This document shows, piece after piece, positions 1 to 7,373 of a stretch of DNA of 13,436 nucleotides. Under the pieces are notes generated by a model. The model saw nothing but the letters and a program-made list of their open reading frames with translations, made no database searches and was not told the origin of the DNA. The stretch covers positions 1 through 13,436 of the forward strand of contig JBAZCO010000039.1 of NCBI GenBank assembly GCA_041654915.1. The letters run 5' to 3'. Every line of letters starts with the position of its first letter. Position 1 is the first letter of the stretch. This DNA is from JBAZCO01 sp041654915 (lineage in GTDB: Bacteria > Bacillota > Clostridia > Christensenellales > DTU072). The position numbers were made by a program, and so were the translations under genes.

Positions 1-899
1 TGAAAAGGCGACATAAGAAACACACGCTTTTTTCTCGTCTTATAGCTGACAACCTGTATTATTACCGACACACTGCTAACGACAAACATTATGCCAATCA
101 GCACGCTTATCAAGGGATTTTTTACAAACAACGCTACCGCCGCCGCCGCTCCGCCCAGCGCTAGCGAGCCTGTGTCGCCCATAAAAAACTTTGCCTTGTA
201 ACTGTTGTACCAAAGAAAAGACATCAATGCCCCTATTAGCGATGTGGTGAACACGGCAAGCCCTTGCAGTTCGTTTTGATAAAGCACATCCCCTTTTTGC
301 ACCGTGTCGGCAAGAGCAAACAAGATTATTACCGAAAAGGCGGCAAAATATATCGTATTGGTTGTGCCTGCAAGTCCGTCCAAGCCGTCGGTAAGGTTTA
401 CCGAATTGGTCATTGCCAAAAAGACAAATGCGGCAAACGGTATATACCACACTCCCAAATCCCAACCGCCGCCCGTGATTGGCAACATTATCACCGTGCC
501 TATATATTGACTTTTGGCGCAATATATGGCGGCAAGAATCGCTACGGATACTTGCGAAATTATCTTTTGATATGCCCTCAAACCCATATTTCGCTTGAGG
601 CGAATTTTTATTAAATCATCTAAAAATCCAATTGTGCCATACCCTGCAAAAATGATGAGAATAACCACTGTCATTGAGCTTTTATAGCCGCCAAAGATAA
701 GCACCGATATTATCGTTGCCAAAATGAATACAAGCCCTCCTGTGGTTGGCACTCCCTGTTTTACCGAATGTTGCCCCACATAGGAAAGTATTGTTTGCGA
801 CACGCTATATCGGGCGGACACACGCAAAAAGGTGGGCGCAATTAACATTCCGATAAAAAAAGCGGCAAGAAGCGCCGTTAGCGCCACCCAATGGCTCAT
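1..899 (-). CDS. mraY: MraY, phospho-MurNAc-pentapeptide transferase (C-terminal end cut by window edge)
   Basis: Integral membrane enzyme that transfers phospho-MurNAc-pentapeptide from UDP to undecaprenyl phosphate, making lipid I. I translated 299 codons from the ATG at 899-897 and the frame is open to the window edge. Visible family motifs are KQGVPTTGG (residues 47-55), the catalytic-type DDLIK (94-98) with NMGL behind it, NSVNLTDGLDGLAG (165-178) and FMGDTGS (239-245). Several hydrophobic spans fit the multi-pass fold. The window ends at MSPF (296-299), just before the expected His-rich motif. Since the family runs to roughly 320-360 residues, only a short tail is missing. The ATG overlaps the murE stop (ATGA), and a TAGGAGA ribosome binding site lies 8 bases upstream inside murE, so the two are translationally coupled. 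MurE is directly upstream with no murF between, as in Bacillus. Confidence 0.96.
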   Translation of the reverse strand, partial: MSHWVALTALLAAFFIGMLIAPTFLRVSARYSVSQTILSYVGQHSVKQGVPTTGGLVFILATIISVLIFGGYKSSMTVVILIIFAGYGTIGFLDDLIKIRLKRNMGLRAYQKIISQVSVAILAAIYCAKSQYIGTVIMLPITGGGWDLGVWYIPFAAFVFLAMTNSVNLTDGLDGLAGTTNTIYFAAFSVIILFALADTVQKGDVLYQNELQGLAVFTTSLIGALMSFLWYNSYKAKFFMGDTGSLALGGAAAAVALFVKNPLISVLIGIMFVVSSVSVIIQVVSYKTRKKRVFLMSPF

Positions 900-2341
900 A
901 GATTATATCTCCTAAAAATTTCCTCAACTACTTTTTTGTCCGAATAAGGTCTTTTTATACCGCACTCCTCCATATATTCCTCTCCGCCCTTGCCGGCAAT
1001 CACAACTAAATCCTCGGGTTTGGCAAGGAGAAGAGCATAGGTTATTGCGCTCTCCCGCTCGGTGATTTTTATGTATTCACCGTTGATTTCACGGTGACCC
1101 TGCTCAATTTGAGAGATGATATTATCAGGCTCTTCTGAGCGGCTGTTATCCGATGTTAATATGCTAAAGTCTGCATACTTTGCAGAAACAGTTCCCATTA
1201 TTCCCCTCTTTTTTGGGTCACGGTCGCCCCCGCAGCCAAAGACTGCGATAAGTTTGCCGCTGCACAACTTTCTTGCGGCGATTAGCAGGTTTTTCAAGCC
1301 TTCGGGCGTATGGGCAAAGTCTATAATAACTTTCCTTTTTGACTGAAGAATATTAAATCGTCCCTCGGGAGGCTGCATTTTGCTAAAAGCTTTGCAAATG
1401 TCCTCAGCACTCACTGACAACGCACACACCGCAGCAGATGCAGATAGCGCATTGTACAAGTTAAACTCCCCCACAAAATTTGTCTTTAGCTCAAATATCT
1501 CATCGCAACAGTTCACTATGCAAGAAGTGGATTGTTTGCCGTATACAATATCGATTGCAAAGGTGTCGCTTGGCGAATTGAGAGCATAGCTTGTGAGAAG
1601 CACCTTGCTTTCTTGAATTATTTCCAGCCCCAACTTGTCATCCGCATTGACAACGGCATAGCCCGTTTTTTCGGGAGAAAAAAATGATTTTTTTACATTA
1701 GCGTACTCCTCCATGGACGCAAAAAAGTCCAAATGGTCTTGCGAAAAATTGGTAAATACTGTAACATCGGCAAATAGCCCCGCCGTCTTTTTATAATGAA
1801 TGCCGTGTGCGCTAAGCTCATATACAAGATACTCCACCCCCGCCTTTTGGCTTTCGCTTATTATTTTGTGCAAGGGTATTGGGTCGGGCGTTGTTAAGTC
1901 ACAGTCAACCCTGTTTCCGTTAATATATGCTCCCAAAGTACCTATTAATGTTACCCTTTTTCCCGAATGCTTGAGAATTTCTGCTATCATATATGCGGTG
2001 GTAGTCTTGCCGTTTGTACCAACTACGGCAATTTTTTTCATACCCTTATATGCTTGCTTATAAAAGTTTCCCGCCGCAAGCGCCGCCGCAAGGCGAATAT
2101 CGCTTGTTTGTGCAAAGGGTATGTTTTCACTTAAATTGCTCTGCGTTAGCACAACCGCCGCCCCCCGTTTTATTGCATCGTTTACATAATTGTTGCCGTC
2201 CTCCCGCTCTCCTTTTATCGCTAAAAATAGACTGTTTTTTCCCACTTCTCGGGAGTTGTCCGTTATACTTTCAATTTCTGTTTCTTCGTCTGCGTTTAAG
2301 TGTGTGATTGGTATCCCTTGCAATATTTCTTTCAAGCGCAT
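896..2341 (-). CDS. murE: MurE, UDP-MurNAc-tripeptide synthetase
   Basis: Cytoplasmic ATP-dependent ligase that adds the third amino acid to UDP-MurNAc-L-Ala-D-Glu. The 481 residues match the family's usual length. Mur ligase landmarks in order: P-loop GTNGKTT (108-114), TTPDP (150-154), NFSQDHLD (198-205), the lysine pair at 217-218 where the family carries a carbamylated lysine, GRFN (327-330), DFAHTPEGL (341-349) and GCGGDRDPKKRG (369-380). The specificity loop reads DNSR (398-401). Diaminopimelate-adding enzymes normally have DNPR, so the arginine is kept and the proline is not. The later GKGHE motif reads GKGGE (450-454). Meso-diaminopimelate is the likelier substrate because the arginine remains, but this is inference. 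The start has a GGGAGGA ribosome binding site about 7 bases upstream. A 59-base gap separates it from the PBP gene, and its stop overlaps the mraY start. Confidence 0.95.
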   Translation of the reverse strand: MRLKEILQGIPITHLNADEETEIESITDNSREVGKNSLFLAIKGEREDGNNYVNDAIKRGAAVVLTQSNLSENIPFAQTSDIRLAAALAAGNFYKQAYKGMKKIAVVGTNGKTTTAYMIAEILKHSGKRVTLIGTLGAYINGNRVDCDLTTPDPIPLHKIISESQKAGVEYLVYELSAHGIHYKKTAGLFADVTVFTNFSQDHLDFFASMEEYANVKKSFFSPEKTGYAVVNADDKLGLEIIQESKVLLTSYALNSPSDTFAIDIVYGKQSTSCIVNCCDEIFELKTNFVGEFNLYNALSASAAVCALSVSAEDICKAFSKMQPPEGRFNILQSKRKVIIDFAHTPEGLKNLLIAARKLCSGKLIAVFGCGGDRDPKKRGIMGTVSAKYADFSILTSDNSRSEEPDNIISQIEQGHREINGEYIKITERESAITYALLLAKPEDLVVIAGKGGEEYMEECGIKRPYSDKKVVEEIFRRYNL

Positions 2342-2400
2342 TTGTCGTCCTCCCGTTTTTTAAGGCTTGGGGTTGTTTGGGTTATGTTAGTCTTTAAATT

Positions 2401-4290
2401 TTATTCAAGATTTATCAACGCTATTACATCTTCTGTAACCATGCTGCCAGGGGCAGGGAGTTGGCTATTGACAATGCTCCCTTCGCCTGCGGTTTCATAA
2501 AAAATATTCTTTCCCCTCAAAATTCTTGCCGCCTCTATCACGGTTAAACCCCTAATATCCGGCATCGCAAACTCCTCTTTTTTCACATATGCTGACGGAG
2601 CTATGCCCTTGTAAGCAAATATCTTTGCAAATACATCGCCAATATACGGTGCGGCTACCAGACTGCCATAATATGCCCCCTGTGGCTCATCCACGATTAT
2701 CATAGCTATATACTCGGGCTTGTCCGCAGGAGCAAACCCCACAAATGTTGACACATATTTCCCCCTTGCTATTATGCCATTTTCGTACTTTTGGGCTGTT
2801 CCCGTCTTGCCGCCTATCCTATATCCCGCCACGCCGGCGCTTTTTCCTCCTCCTTGTGTTACAACGCCCTCTAGTATCTCTCGCATATCACTGCTTGTCT
2901 TTTCACTTATCACACCCGATTTTAATGTAGGGGAATTTTTATATATTATTTCCCCGCTTGATGAAACAGCTCGGTCCACCACATATGGGGTTACCATTAC
3001 TCCTCCGTTTAAAACCGCCGCCGCCGCACGCACAAGTTCAATTGGAGTTACCGCTATCGCCTGTCCAAATCCTATTCTGGCTAAGTCCACACTCTTTACG
3101 CTCGCTAGCGGAATACTTAACCCCGATGCCTCTCCCGCAATATCTATCCCCGTCCTTGTCATTATTCCAAAGTCATAGAGTTTCTCGTAAAAAGTTTCCG
3201 ACCCTATCTTTAATGCGGTATTCATAAATAGAATATTACAAGACTTATGCACTCCTTCGTCAAAACTCAAACTGCCGTGACCTGTAGTTTTCCAACACTT
3301 TATTCTTTGCCCGTCCACAATATGGTAGCCGGGACAAAAAAAGCGATAATCTCTTGAAACTGCTCCTGTGTCCAAACCAATAGCCGCCGTAAGTATTTTA
3401 AAAGTAGAACCCGGCTCAAAAACATTGCTTACAAGGCTGGATTTACTATGCGAAAACAGCTTAGCAACATCATCTCTTGGGACATTGTTCAAGTCAAAAG
3501 ACGGCGCTTCTGCCATTGCCAACACCTCGCCCGTGTTGATATTCATAACAACAACGCTCACGCTCTTTGCGTTGTGTTTGGCTTTTGCCTCGGCTACCGC
3601 ACTTTCGGCAAAAGCTTGTATATTATAATCCAATGTCAAATAGATATCATTGCCCGCCACACCTGCTACATATCTTGTTACATTACTTTTTAGCTCCCGT
3701 CCAACCAAATCGGTTTCGGTTAAAATATATCCGTTTACGCTCTTGAGATAGTCATTATAGCGCATCTCTATACCCGCTTGTCCGTTGCTGTCAAAGTTAG
3801 TAAAGCCCAATACCTGTGTCATAAAATCTCCATACGGATACACCCTTTCTATATTTTGCGAATAATATATGCCGCTAGCCTCGCTCTCTAGCAACGCAAG
3901 CATAGCCTCCTTTTCCACACCCTTAACTATTGTCATCTCCGAGCGGCGGGACTGCACCTTGCCAAGCACTGTTTGGTAGTCAAGCTCTAACACCTCACTT
4001 AGCGCTGCCGCTGTTTCTTGTTTATTCTTTACCGCATTGGGGCGAACATAAACCGTATATACAGTGCGGCTATCGGCAAGCAAAACCCCGTTAATATCAT
4101 AAATATGCCCCCGCTCTGCCTCTAACGGCACATCACGCATCCATTGGTCTAGCGCACGAGCCATAAGTTCATCTGACTTTACAGCCTCAATATATATAAG
4201 TCTGCCGATAAGGGCGGCAAACAAAAAGGCTACCAGCACAATTATCGCTGATAACCTTTTCCTTTGTTGATAGTTTGTAAATTTGCTAAT
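2401..4290 (-). CDS. Class B penicillin-binding protein with one PASTA domain (FtsI/PBP2B/SpoVD type), uncertain start
   Basis: Membrane-anchored transpeptidase that cross-links septal or spore peptidoglycan. Numbered from the ATT at 4290: a basic N-terminus (QQRKR, 8-12), a membrane span (about 13-37), the pedestal domain opening at RGHIYDINGVLLA (about 60), then the transpeptidase domain with the SxxK motif GSTFK (nucleophile S295, K298), SxN motif SCN (350-352) and KTG (495-497). One PASTA repeat follows (about 574-628). All three active-site motifs are intact. One PASTA repeat and a position directly before murE match B. subtilis SpoVD, but no second PBP gene is present, so it could also be the vegetative FtsI/PBP2B. 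The start is odd. The first usual start codon in frame is GTG 4239, which would remove the basic flank and half the membrane span. Upstream of it the frame continues sensibly to ATT 4290, while the ATGATG next to the ribosome binding site is out of frame. The true start is therefore unresolved. Confidence 0.9.
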   Translation of the reverse strand: MSKFTNYQQRKRLSAIIVLVAFLFAALIGRLIYIEAVKSDELMARALDQWMRDVPLEAERGHIYDINGVLLADSRTVYTVYVRPNAVKNKQETAAALSEVLELDYQTVLGKVQSRRSEMTIVKGVEKEAMLALLESEASGIYYSQNIERVYPYGDFMTQVLGFTNFDSNGQAGIEMRYNDYLKSVNGYILTETDLVGRELKSNVTRYVAGVAGNDIYLTLDYNIQAFAESAVAEAKAKHNAKSVSVVVMNINTGEVLAMAEAPSFDLNNVPRDDVAKLFSHSKSSLVSNVFEPGSTFKILTAAIGLDTGAVSRDYRFFCPGYHIVDGQRIKCWKTTGHGSLSFDEGVHKSCNILFMNTALKIGSETFYEKLYDFGIMTRTGIDIAGEASGLSIPLASVKSVDLARIGFGQAIAVTPIELVRAAAAVLNGGVMVTPYVVDRAVSSSGEIIYKNSPTLKSGVISEKTSSDMREILEGVVTQGGGKSAGVAGYRIGGKTGTAQKYENGIIARGKYVSTFVGFAPADKPEYIAMIIVDEPQGAYYGSLVAAPYIGDVFAKIFAYKGIAPSAYVKKEEFAMPDIRGLTVIEAARILRGKNIFYETAGEGSIVNSQLPAPGSMVTEDVIALINLE

Positions 4291-4308
4291 TTTACATCAT
4301 TCTCCTTT
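4288..4308 (-). promoter_or_regulatory. Ribosome binding site and anomalous start region of the PBP gene
   Basis: On the minus strand an AAAGGAG ribosome binding site (4308-4302) overlaps the stop of the preceding gene. It is followed by ATGATGTAA (4300-4292), a two-codon reading frame that stops at once. The PBP frame is shifted by one base: it has a TGA at 4299-4297 and first offers ATT at 4290-4288, 11 bases after the ribosome binding site. Dropping T4294 would give ATGATGAAAATT and a natural N-terminus Met-Met-Lys-Ile-Ser-Lys. A sequencing error, a real mutation and a non-canonical ATT start are all possible. Confidence 0.6.
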
Positions 4309-4969
4309 AGCCGTTATTGACGACATCAAGCAGTTTGTCAAACCAGTTGGTTTCGCCTTGCGGCTCCTCAATGACTAACGCATCCACTTTATCTTGACTT
4401 CCTCGTACGCTTGCGTCCACCACATCGGGTACAACACTGCCGTTTACCACCAATATAATAGATGCGATAACCGCCACGGCAAGAACATAAAACGCAATAA
4501 AAATTTTGCCTGATTTTGAAAGTTTTTTGTTGGGCTTTACCGCTCTTGCAGATTTTTTAGTTTCTGTTTTAAGCTTGCGCCCCTTTTCCGCCTCAAACCT
4601 CTCGGCATAAAACTCCTCTTTTGTGAGCAGTTTTTGCGGTGAAGTTCTGTGCAGCTGCGCCTTGATATACTCGGAATAATCTACATAAGAACCTAAGGGT
4701 TTAGCCTCCTCTTTTTCGCAAATTGGTTGCCCAAAGTAGTTATAGTTTGCAGCAAGAGCATTCTCCATTGTCATACAGCTGGTAGGTCTTTCTGGGAGAA
4801 TCGGCTCGTCCTCGATAGCGCAAGTGCCGCAAAAATAATTACTGCGCTTTTCATTTTTTTGTTTTTGCTCCATAAAGATATCGTAATCGGTTAGAGCCGA
4901 ATCTCGTCCGACTCTGTCGAATACCCGATTCTTTGCGCCTGCCGCCACATCTCGTCTTAGCGTTACCAT
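4307..4969 (-). CDS. Single-pass membrane protein of unknown function in the ftsL position
   Basis: A 220-residue protein between rsmH and the PBP gene, where FtsL is normally encoded. It has a long hydrophilic, charged N-terminal region (about 1-153) containing a CGTC cysteine pair (47-50) and a very basic stretch before the membrane (about 130-154). One hydrophobic span follows (about 155-176), then a short acidic tail of about 44 residues. By the positive-inside rule the long N-terminal part is cytoplasmic and the tail is outside. Typical FtsL proteins are about 100-130 residues with a short cytoplasmic end and a leucine-zipper outer domain. Here the outer tail is short and shows no heptad pattern. 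It may be a divergent FtsL-like divisome protein or an unrelated one. Position is the only support for a division role. Start: ATG 4969 with AAGGAGG 8-9 bases upstream. It sits 27 bases after rsmH, and its TAA overlaps the next ribosome binding site. Confidence 0.8.
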   Translation of the reverse strand: MVTLRRDVAAGAKNRVFDRVGRDSALTDYDIFMEQKQKNEKRSNYFCGTCAIEDEPILPERPTSCMTMENALAANYNYFGQPICEKEEAKPLGSYVDYSEYIKAQLHRTSPQKLLTKEEFYAERFEAEKGRKLKTETKKSARAVKPNKKLSKSGKIFIAFYVLAVAVIASIILVVNGSVVPDVVDASVRGSQDKVDALVIEEPQGETNWFDKLLDVVNNG

Positions 4970-4996
4970 ATTGTCCGTCCTCCTTTTTAGAGTAAT

Positions 4997-5929
4997 TTAA
5001 ATTTTTTCTATAACTCTAAGCTTGGCGCTTTCTGCCCGCTTGTTATATTCTAGTTCTTCTTTGCCTGCGATAATAGGCTTTTTTGTGAGTATCTTTACTT
5101 CCCTTTGCTTGCCGCATATGCATATGGGGTGCTTTGCTTTGTCGCACAAGCAGTCACTTTCAAGTTCTCGAAAACAGTTTTTTATTATTCTGTCCTCAAG
5201 GGAATGGAATGTGATTACCGCCATTCGTCCGCCCGCCTTTAGTCGTCTTGCCATACTCATTACCGCTTGGTACAGCCCGTCCAACTCCCCATTGACCTCT
5301 ATCCTCACCGCTTGAAACACCCTCTTTGCAGGATGCCCCAATTGGTAACTTTTGGGGTAGTTGCTCTTTACTAAATCGGCAAGCTCGAAAGTGGTTGATA
5401 TGTGCCTATCCCGCCTTGTGGAAACTATTGCTGCCGCTATCCGCCTTGCGTATCGTTCCTCGCCATACTCAAAAAAGATTTTTACAAGCTCTTTTTCACT
5501 GTAATTATTAATCACATCGTATGCGCTAAGTACGCCTTGCTCATCCATACGCATATCCAAAGGCGCATCTTTAGAGTAAGCAAATCCCCTCTCGGGCGTA
5601 TCAATCTGATGAGAGCTTACTCCCAAATCAAGAAGAATGCCGTCCAGTAAAGATATTTTTAGTAAGTCAAGGTGCGAAAGAATATTTTTGTAGTCATCTT
5701 GTATGTAAGTAACTTTGTCGCCATAGGCGTCTAGCATCTGTTTTGCATTATCTATGGCACGAATATCTAGGTCGTTTGCTATCAGTCTGCCCGTTTCAAG
5801 TCTTTTGAGAATCCCTTCCGAATGTCCTGCGCCGCCAAGTGTTCCGTCCAAATAGATTCCGTCTTTTTTTATTGCAAGCGCATCAAGAGTTTCTCTGTAT
5901 AATACGGGTATGTGGCGGTACTCTATCAT
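4997..5929 (-). CDS. rsmH: RsmH (MraW), 16S rRNA (cytosine-1402-N4)-methyltransferase
   Basis: SAM-dependent enzyme that methylates N4 of C1402 in 16S rRNA at the ribosomal P site. The 310 residues match the usual length. Motifs: the SAM-binding loop YLDGTLGGAGHS (26-37), DLGVSSHQID (101-110), the family signature APLDMRMD (122-129), HPAKRVFQAVRIEVNGEL (199-216), FHSLEDRIIK (241-250) and a cysteine cluster (C260, C262, C270, C272) near the C-terminus, as in many homologues. The open frame extends upstream to 5983, but the ATG at 5929 is preferred. It starts the conserved HIPVLYRET region at the right distance and overlaps the mraZ stop as ATGA. No clear ribosome binding site precedes it, so translation probably depends on coupling with mraZ. 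Confidence 0.96.
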   Translation of the reverse strand: MIEYRHIPVLYRETLDALAIKKDGIYLDGTLGGAGHSEGILKRLETGRLIANDLDIRAIDNAKQMLDAYGDKVTYIQDDYKNILSHLDLLKISLLDGILLDLGVSSHQIDTPERGFAYSKDAPLDMRMDEQGVLSAYDVINNYSEKELVKIFFEYGEERYARRIAAAIVSTRRDRHISTTFELADLVKSNYPKSYQLGHPAKRVFQAVRIEVNGELDGLYQAVMSMARRLKAGGRMAVITFHSLEDRIIKNCFRELESDCLCDKAKHPICICGKQREVKILTKKPIIAGKEELEYNKRAESAKLRVIEKI

Positions 5930-6360
5930 ATGTCGTATTTTTTCAGCCCGTCTAGAGCCGCATCCACACTTTCTACCGAACAAATATTTTGAGCGTCAAA
6001 CTTCTCGCCGCTCCATATTTCTATGCGCTCATTTACACCAATAAATACCACACGCCTATCAATGCCAGCGCATTTTTTTAGATTAGCGGGCAAAACAAAT
6101 CTGCCTTGCTTGTCCTCCTCGGGAGTTTCAACGGTTGCCATAATCGCACGCACAGCCGCTTGCCCTTCTAGGTCGGAAAGAGGTATCTTTTTGAAAGGTT
6201 CAGTAAAATCATTGAAGTCTTGCTCCGCCATTGCAAACAAACAGCCGCCTGTGCCTTGAAATATGAAATACCGCTTACCCAAATGGTTGCGGAACTTCGC
6301 CGGCATACGCATTCTGTTCTTATCATCAAGCTGCAATGTGTGCAAACCGTAAAACGACAT
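5926..6360 (-). CDS. mraZ: MraZ, transcriptional regulator of the dcw cluster
   Basis: DNA-binding AbrB-like double-barrel protein. MraZ homologues form ring-shaped oligomers and bind direct repeats in front of their own operon. Two SpoVT/AbrB-like halves are visible: LDDKNRMRMPAKFR (11-24) and DKQGRFVLPANLKK (83-96), each with the conserved D-x(2,3)-R and P. The product is 144 residues, normal for the family. The frame is open further upstream (to 6408), but ATG 6360 is chosen. It has AGGAGG 6 bases before it, follows a strong promoter, and gives the standard MraZ N-terminus (FYGLHTLQLDDKNR). It is the first gene of the division and wall operon and overlaps rsmH by four bases. Confidence 0.96.
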   Translation of the reverse strand: MSFYGLHTLQLDDKNRMRMPAKFRNHLGKRYFIFQGTGGCLFAMAEQDFNDFTEPFKKIPLSDLEGQAAVRAIMATVETPEEDKQGRFVLPANLKKCAGIDRRVVFIGVNERIEIWSGEKFDAQNICSVESVDAALDGLKKYDI

Positions 6361-6387
6361 CAGTTTCCTCCTATGATTTATAACTAA

Positions 6388-6417
6388 ATTATACCATAGG
6401 GTTTCCACTTATGTCCA
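6388..6417 (-). promoter_or_regulatory. Sigma-A-type promoter of the dcw operon
   Basis: On the minus strand, TGGACA (6417-6412, five of six matches to the -35 consensus) lies 18 bases from a perfect TATAAT (6393-6388) with a TG extension just before it. The expected start of transcription is near 6381, leaving a leader of about 20 bases before the mraZ ATG. A GTGGAAAC element (6408-6401) sits in the spacer and could be an operator. Confidence 0.75.
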
Positions 6418-6518
6418 TTTATATAAAATTTAAAGGAATATTTAAGTTGTTTTAGGGATAGTTTTCCACCAACCGCTGATTTTTTGTTATAATTACATCA
6501 CCATGACTAAACATCTGT

Positions 6519-7232
6519 TCATATTTTGTTCAAATATATTATTTCTGCAAGTTGGTGTTCAAGTATGTCGCAAGAGGTTAAATAGTAAGGAATGCCGCCC
6601 TTGATATGCCTCTGTTTTGCCTTAGAAGTTGTGCCGTGAATATGCCCATAAACAACAGCGTCGGCACTATGCTCCTCCAACAACTCGGTAAATCGGGAGT
6701 CGTCAAACCTTGAATTAAACGGCGGATAGTGTATCATTGCCACCAGCCTATCCCCATCTTGTCGTATTTTTTTTGCCGCCTGTAAAGAAAGCTCTAGGCG
6801 TATCACCTCACGCTCGTAAAGCTTGGTGTCCTCTGCGGAGGGTTTTGAGCCTGCCTCGGGTACTGTCCATCCTCTTGTGCCGCAAACTACGGTACTGCCA
6901 AACTTGATAGCATCGTTTTGTATGATATGGATATCGGGGGGAAGAATAGAGCGTATTTTTGAGACGCTCTGCCACCAATAATCGTGGTTGCCCCGTATGA
7001 TAATTTTTTTACCCTTGCAGGCGGCAATTTTTTCCAGGTCTTGAATTGCGCTATCTAAACGCATCGCCCACGAAATATCCCCTGCTATTAAAACAAGGTC
7101 ATCATTGCTTACTTTTTCCGCCCAATCGGCGGATATCTTTTCCCAATGCCCGTCCCATACCGGACCAAAAATATCCATTGGCTTGCCGCCGTCAGCGGGC
7201 AAGTGCAAGTCACTAATAGCAAATATTTTCAT
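6519..7232 (-). CDS. Calcineurin-like metallophosphoesterase, substrate unknown
   Basis: A 237-residue phosphoesterase of the two-metal calcineurin-like superfamily. Metal-ligand motifs are complete and in order: DLH (D8, H10), GDIS (D52), GNHD (N82, H83), the IHYPPF histidine (H168) and YGHIHG (H197, H199). There is no signal peptide or membrane span, so it is probably cytoplasmic. The natural substrate cannot be read from the sequence. The start must be ATG 7232 because D8 lies just behind it. No ribosome binding site is visible in front, and a TATAAT (7242-7237) lies only a few bases upstream, so the mRNA may have almost no leader. The gene lies between the cysteine-rich plus-strand gene (divergent) and mraZ (158-base gap with the dcw promoter). 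No terminator is visible behind it, so some read-through into mraZ is possible. Confidence 0.92.
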   Translation of the reverse strand: MKIFAISDLHLPADGGKPMDIFGPVWDGHWEKISADWAEKVSNDDLVLIAGDISWAMRLDSAIQDLEKIAACKGKKIIIRGNHDYWWQSVSKIRSILPPDIHIIQNDAIKFGSTVVCGTRGWTVPEAGSKPSAEDTKLYEREVIRLELSLQAAKKIRQDGDRLVAMIHYPPFNSRFDDSRFTELLEEHSADAVVYGHIHGTTSKAKQRHIKGGIPYYLTSCDILEHQLAEIIYLNKI

Positions 7233-7255
7233 ATATATTATATTACCATATAATT

Positions 7256-7279
7256 AGCGTTAAGTATATTAATAACGCT
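7256..7279. repeat. Short inverted repeat between divergent genes
   Basis: AGCGTTA (7256-7262) and TAACGCT (7273-7279) are perfect inverted 7-base arms around a 10-base AT-rich centre. They lie in the 141-base region between the metallophosphoesterase and the cysteine-rich gene. Arm spacing fits a dimeric regulator site. The loop is not followed by a T-run, so it does not look like a terminator. Function is inferred from position only. Confidence 0.35.
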
Positions 7280-7312
7280 TGCTTTAGTCACATTGTTTTA
7301 TAAAGATGCTCC

Positions 7313-7341
7313 TTGCACACTATTTTTTTTGCTAGCATACT
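7313..7341 (+). promoter_or_regulatory. Candidate promoter of the cysteine-rich gene
   Basis: TTGCAC (7313-7318) and CATACT (7336-7341) are 17 bases apart, a moderate sigma-A match. The same bases also partly fit sporulation promoters: the -10 region CATACTGT resembles the sigma-E/sigma-K type CATA box, with a CACAC (7316-7320) 15 bases before it, near the AC seen at sigma-K -35 regions. The sequence alone cannot decide between them. Confidence 0.4.
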
Positions 7342-7373
7342 GTGTAGTATCAATACATTAGGGAGATAAAAAT

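Noticed and set aside
76..522. Minus-strand open frame of 148 codons
   Set aside because: It is a shifted frame of mraY. The true mraY frame runs unbroken through it with all family motifs.
5930..5983. Longer RsmH starting at 5983
   Set aside because: The extension lies wholly inside mraZ. ATG 5929 forms the usual ATGA overlap and the normal family N-terminus.
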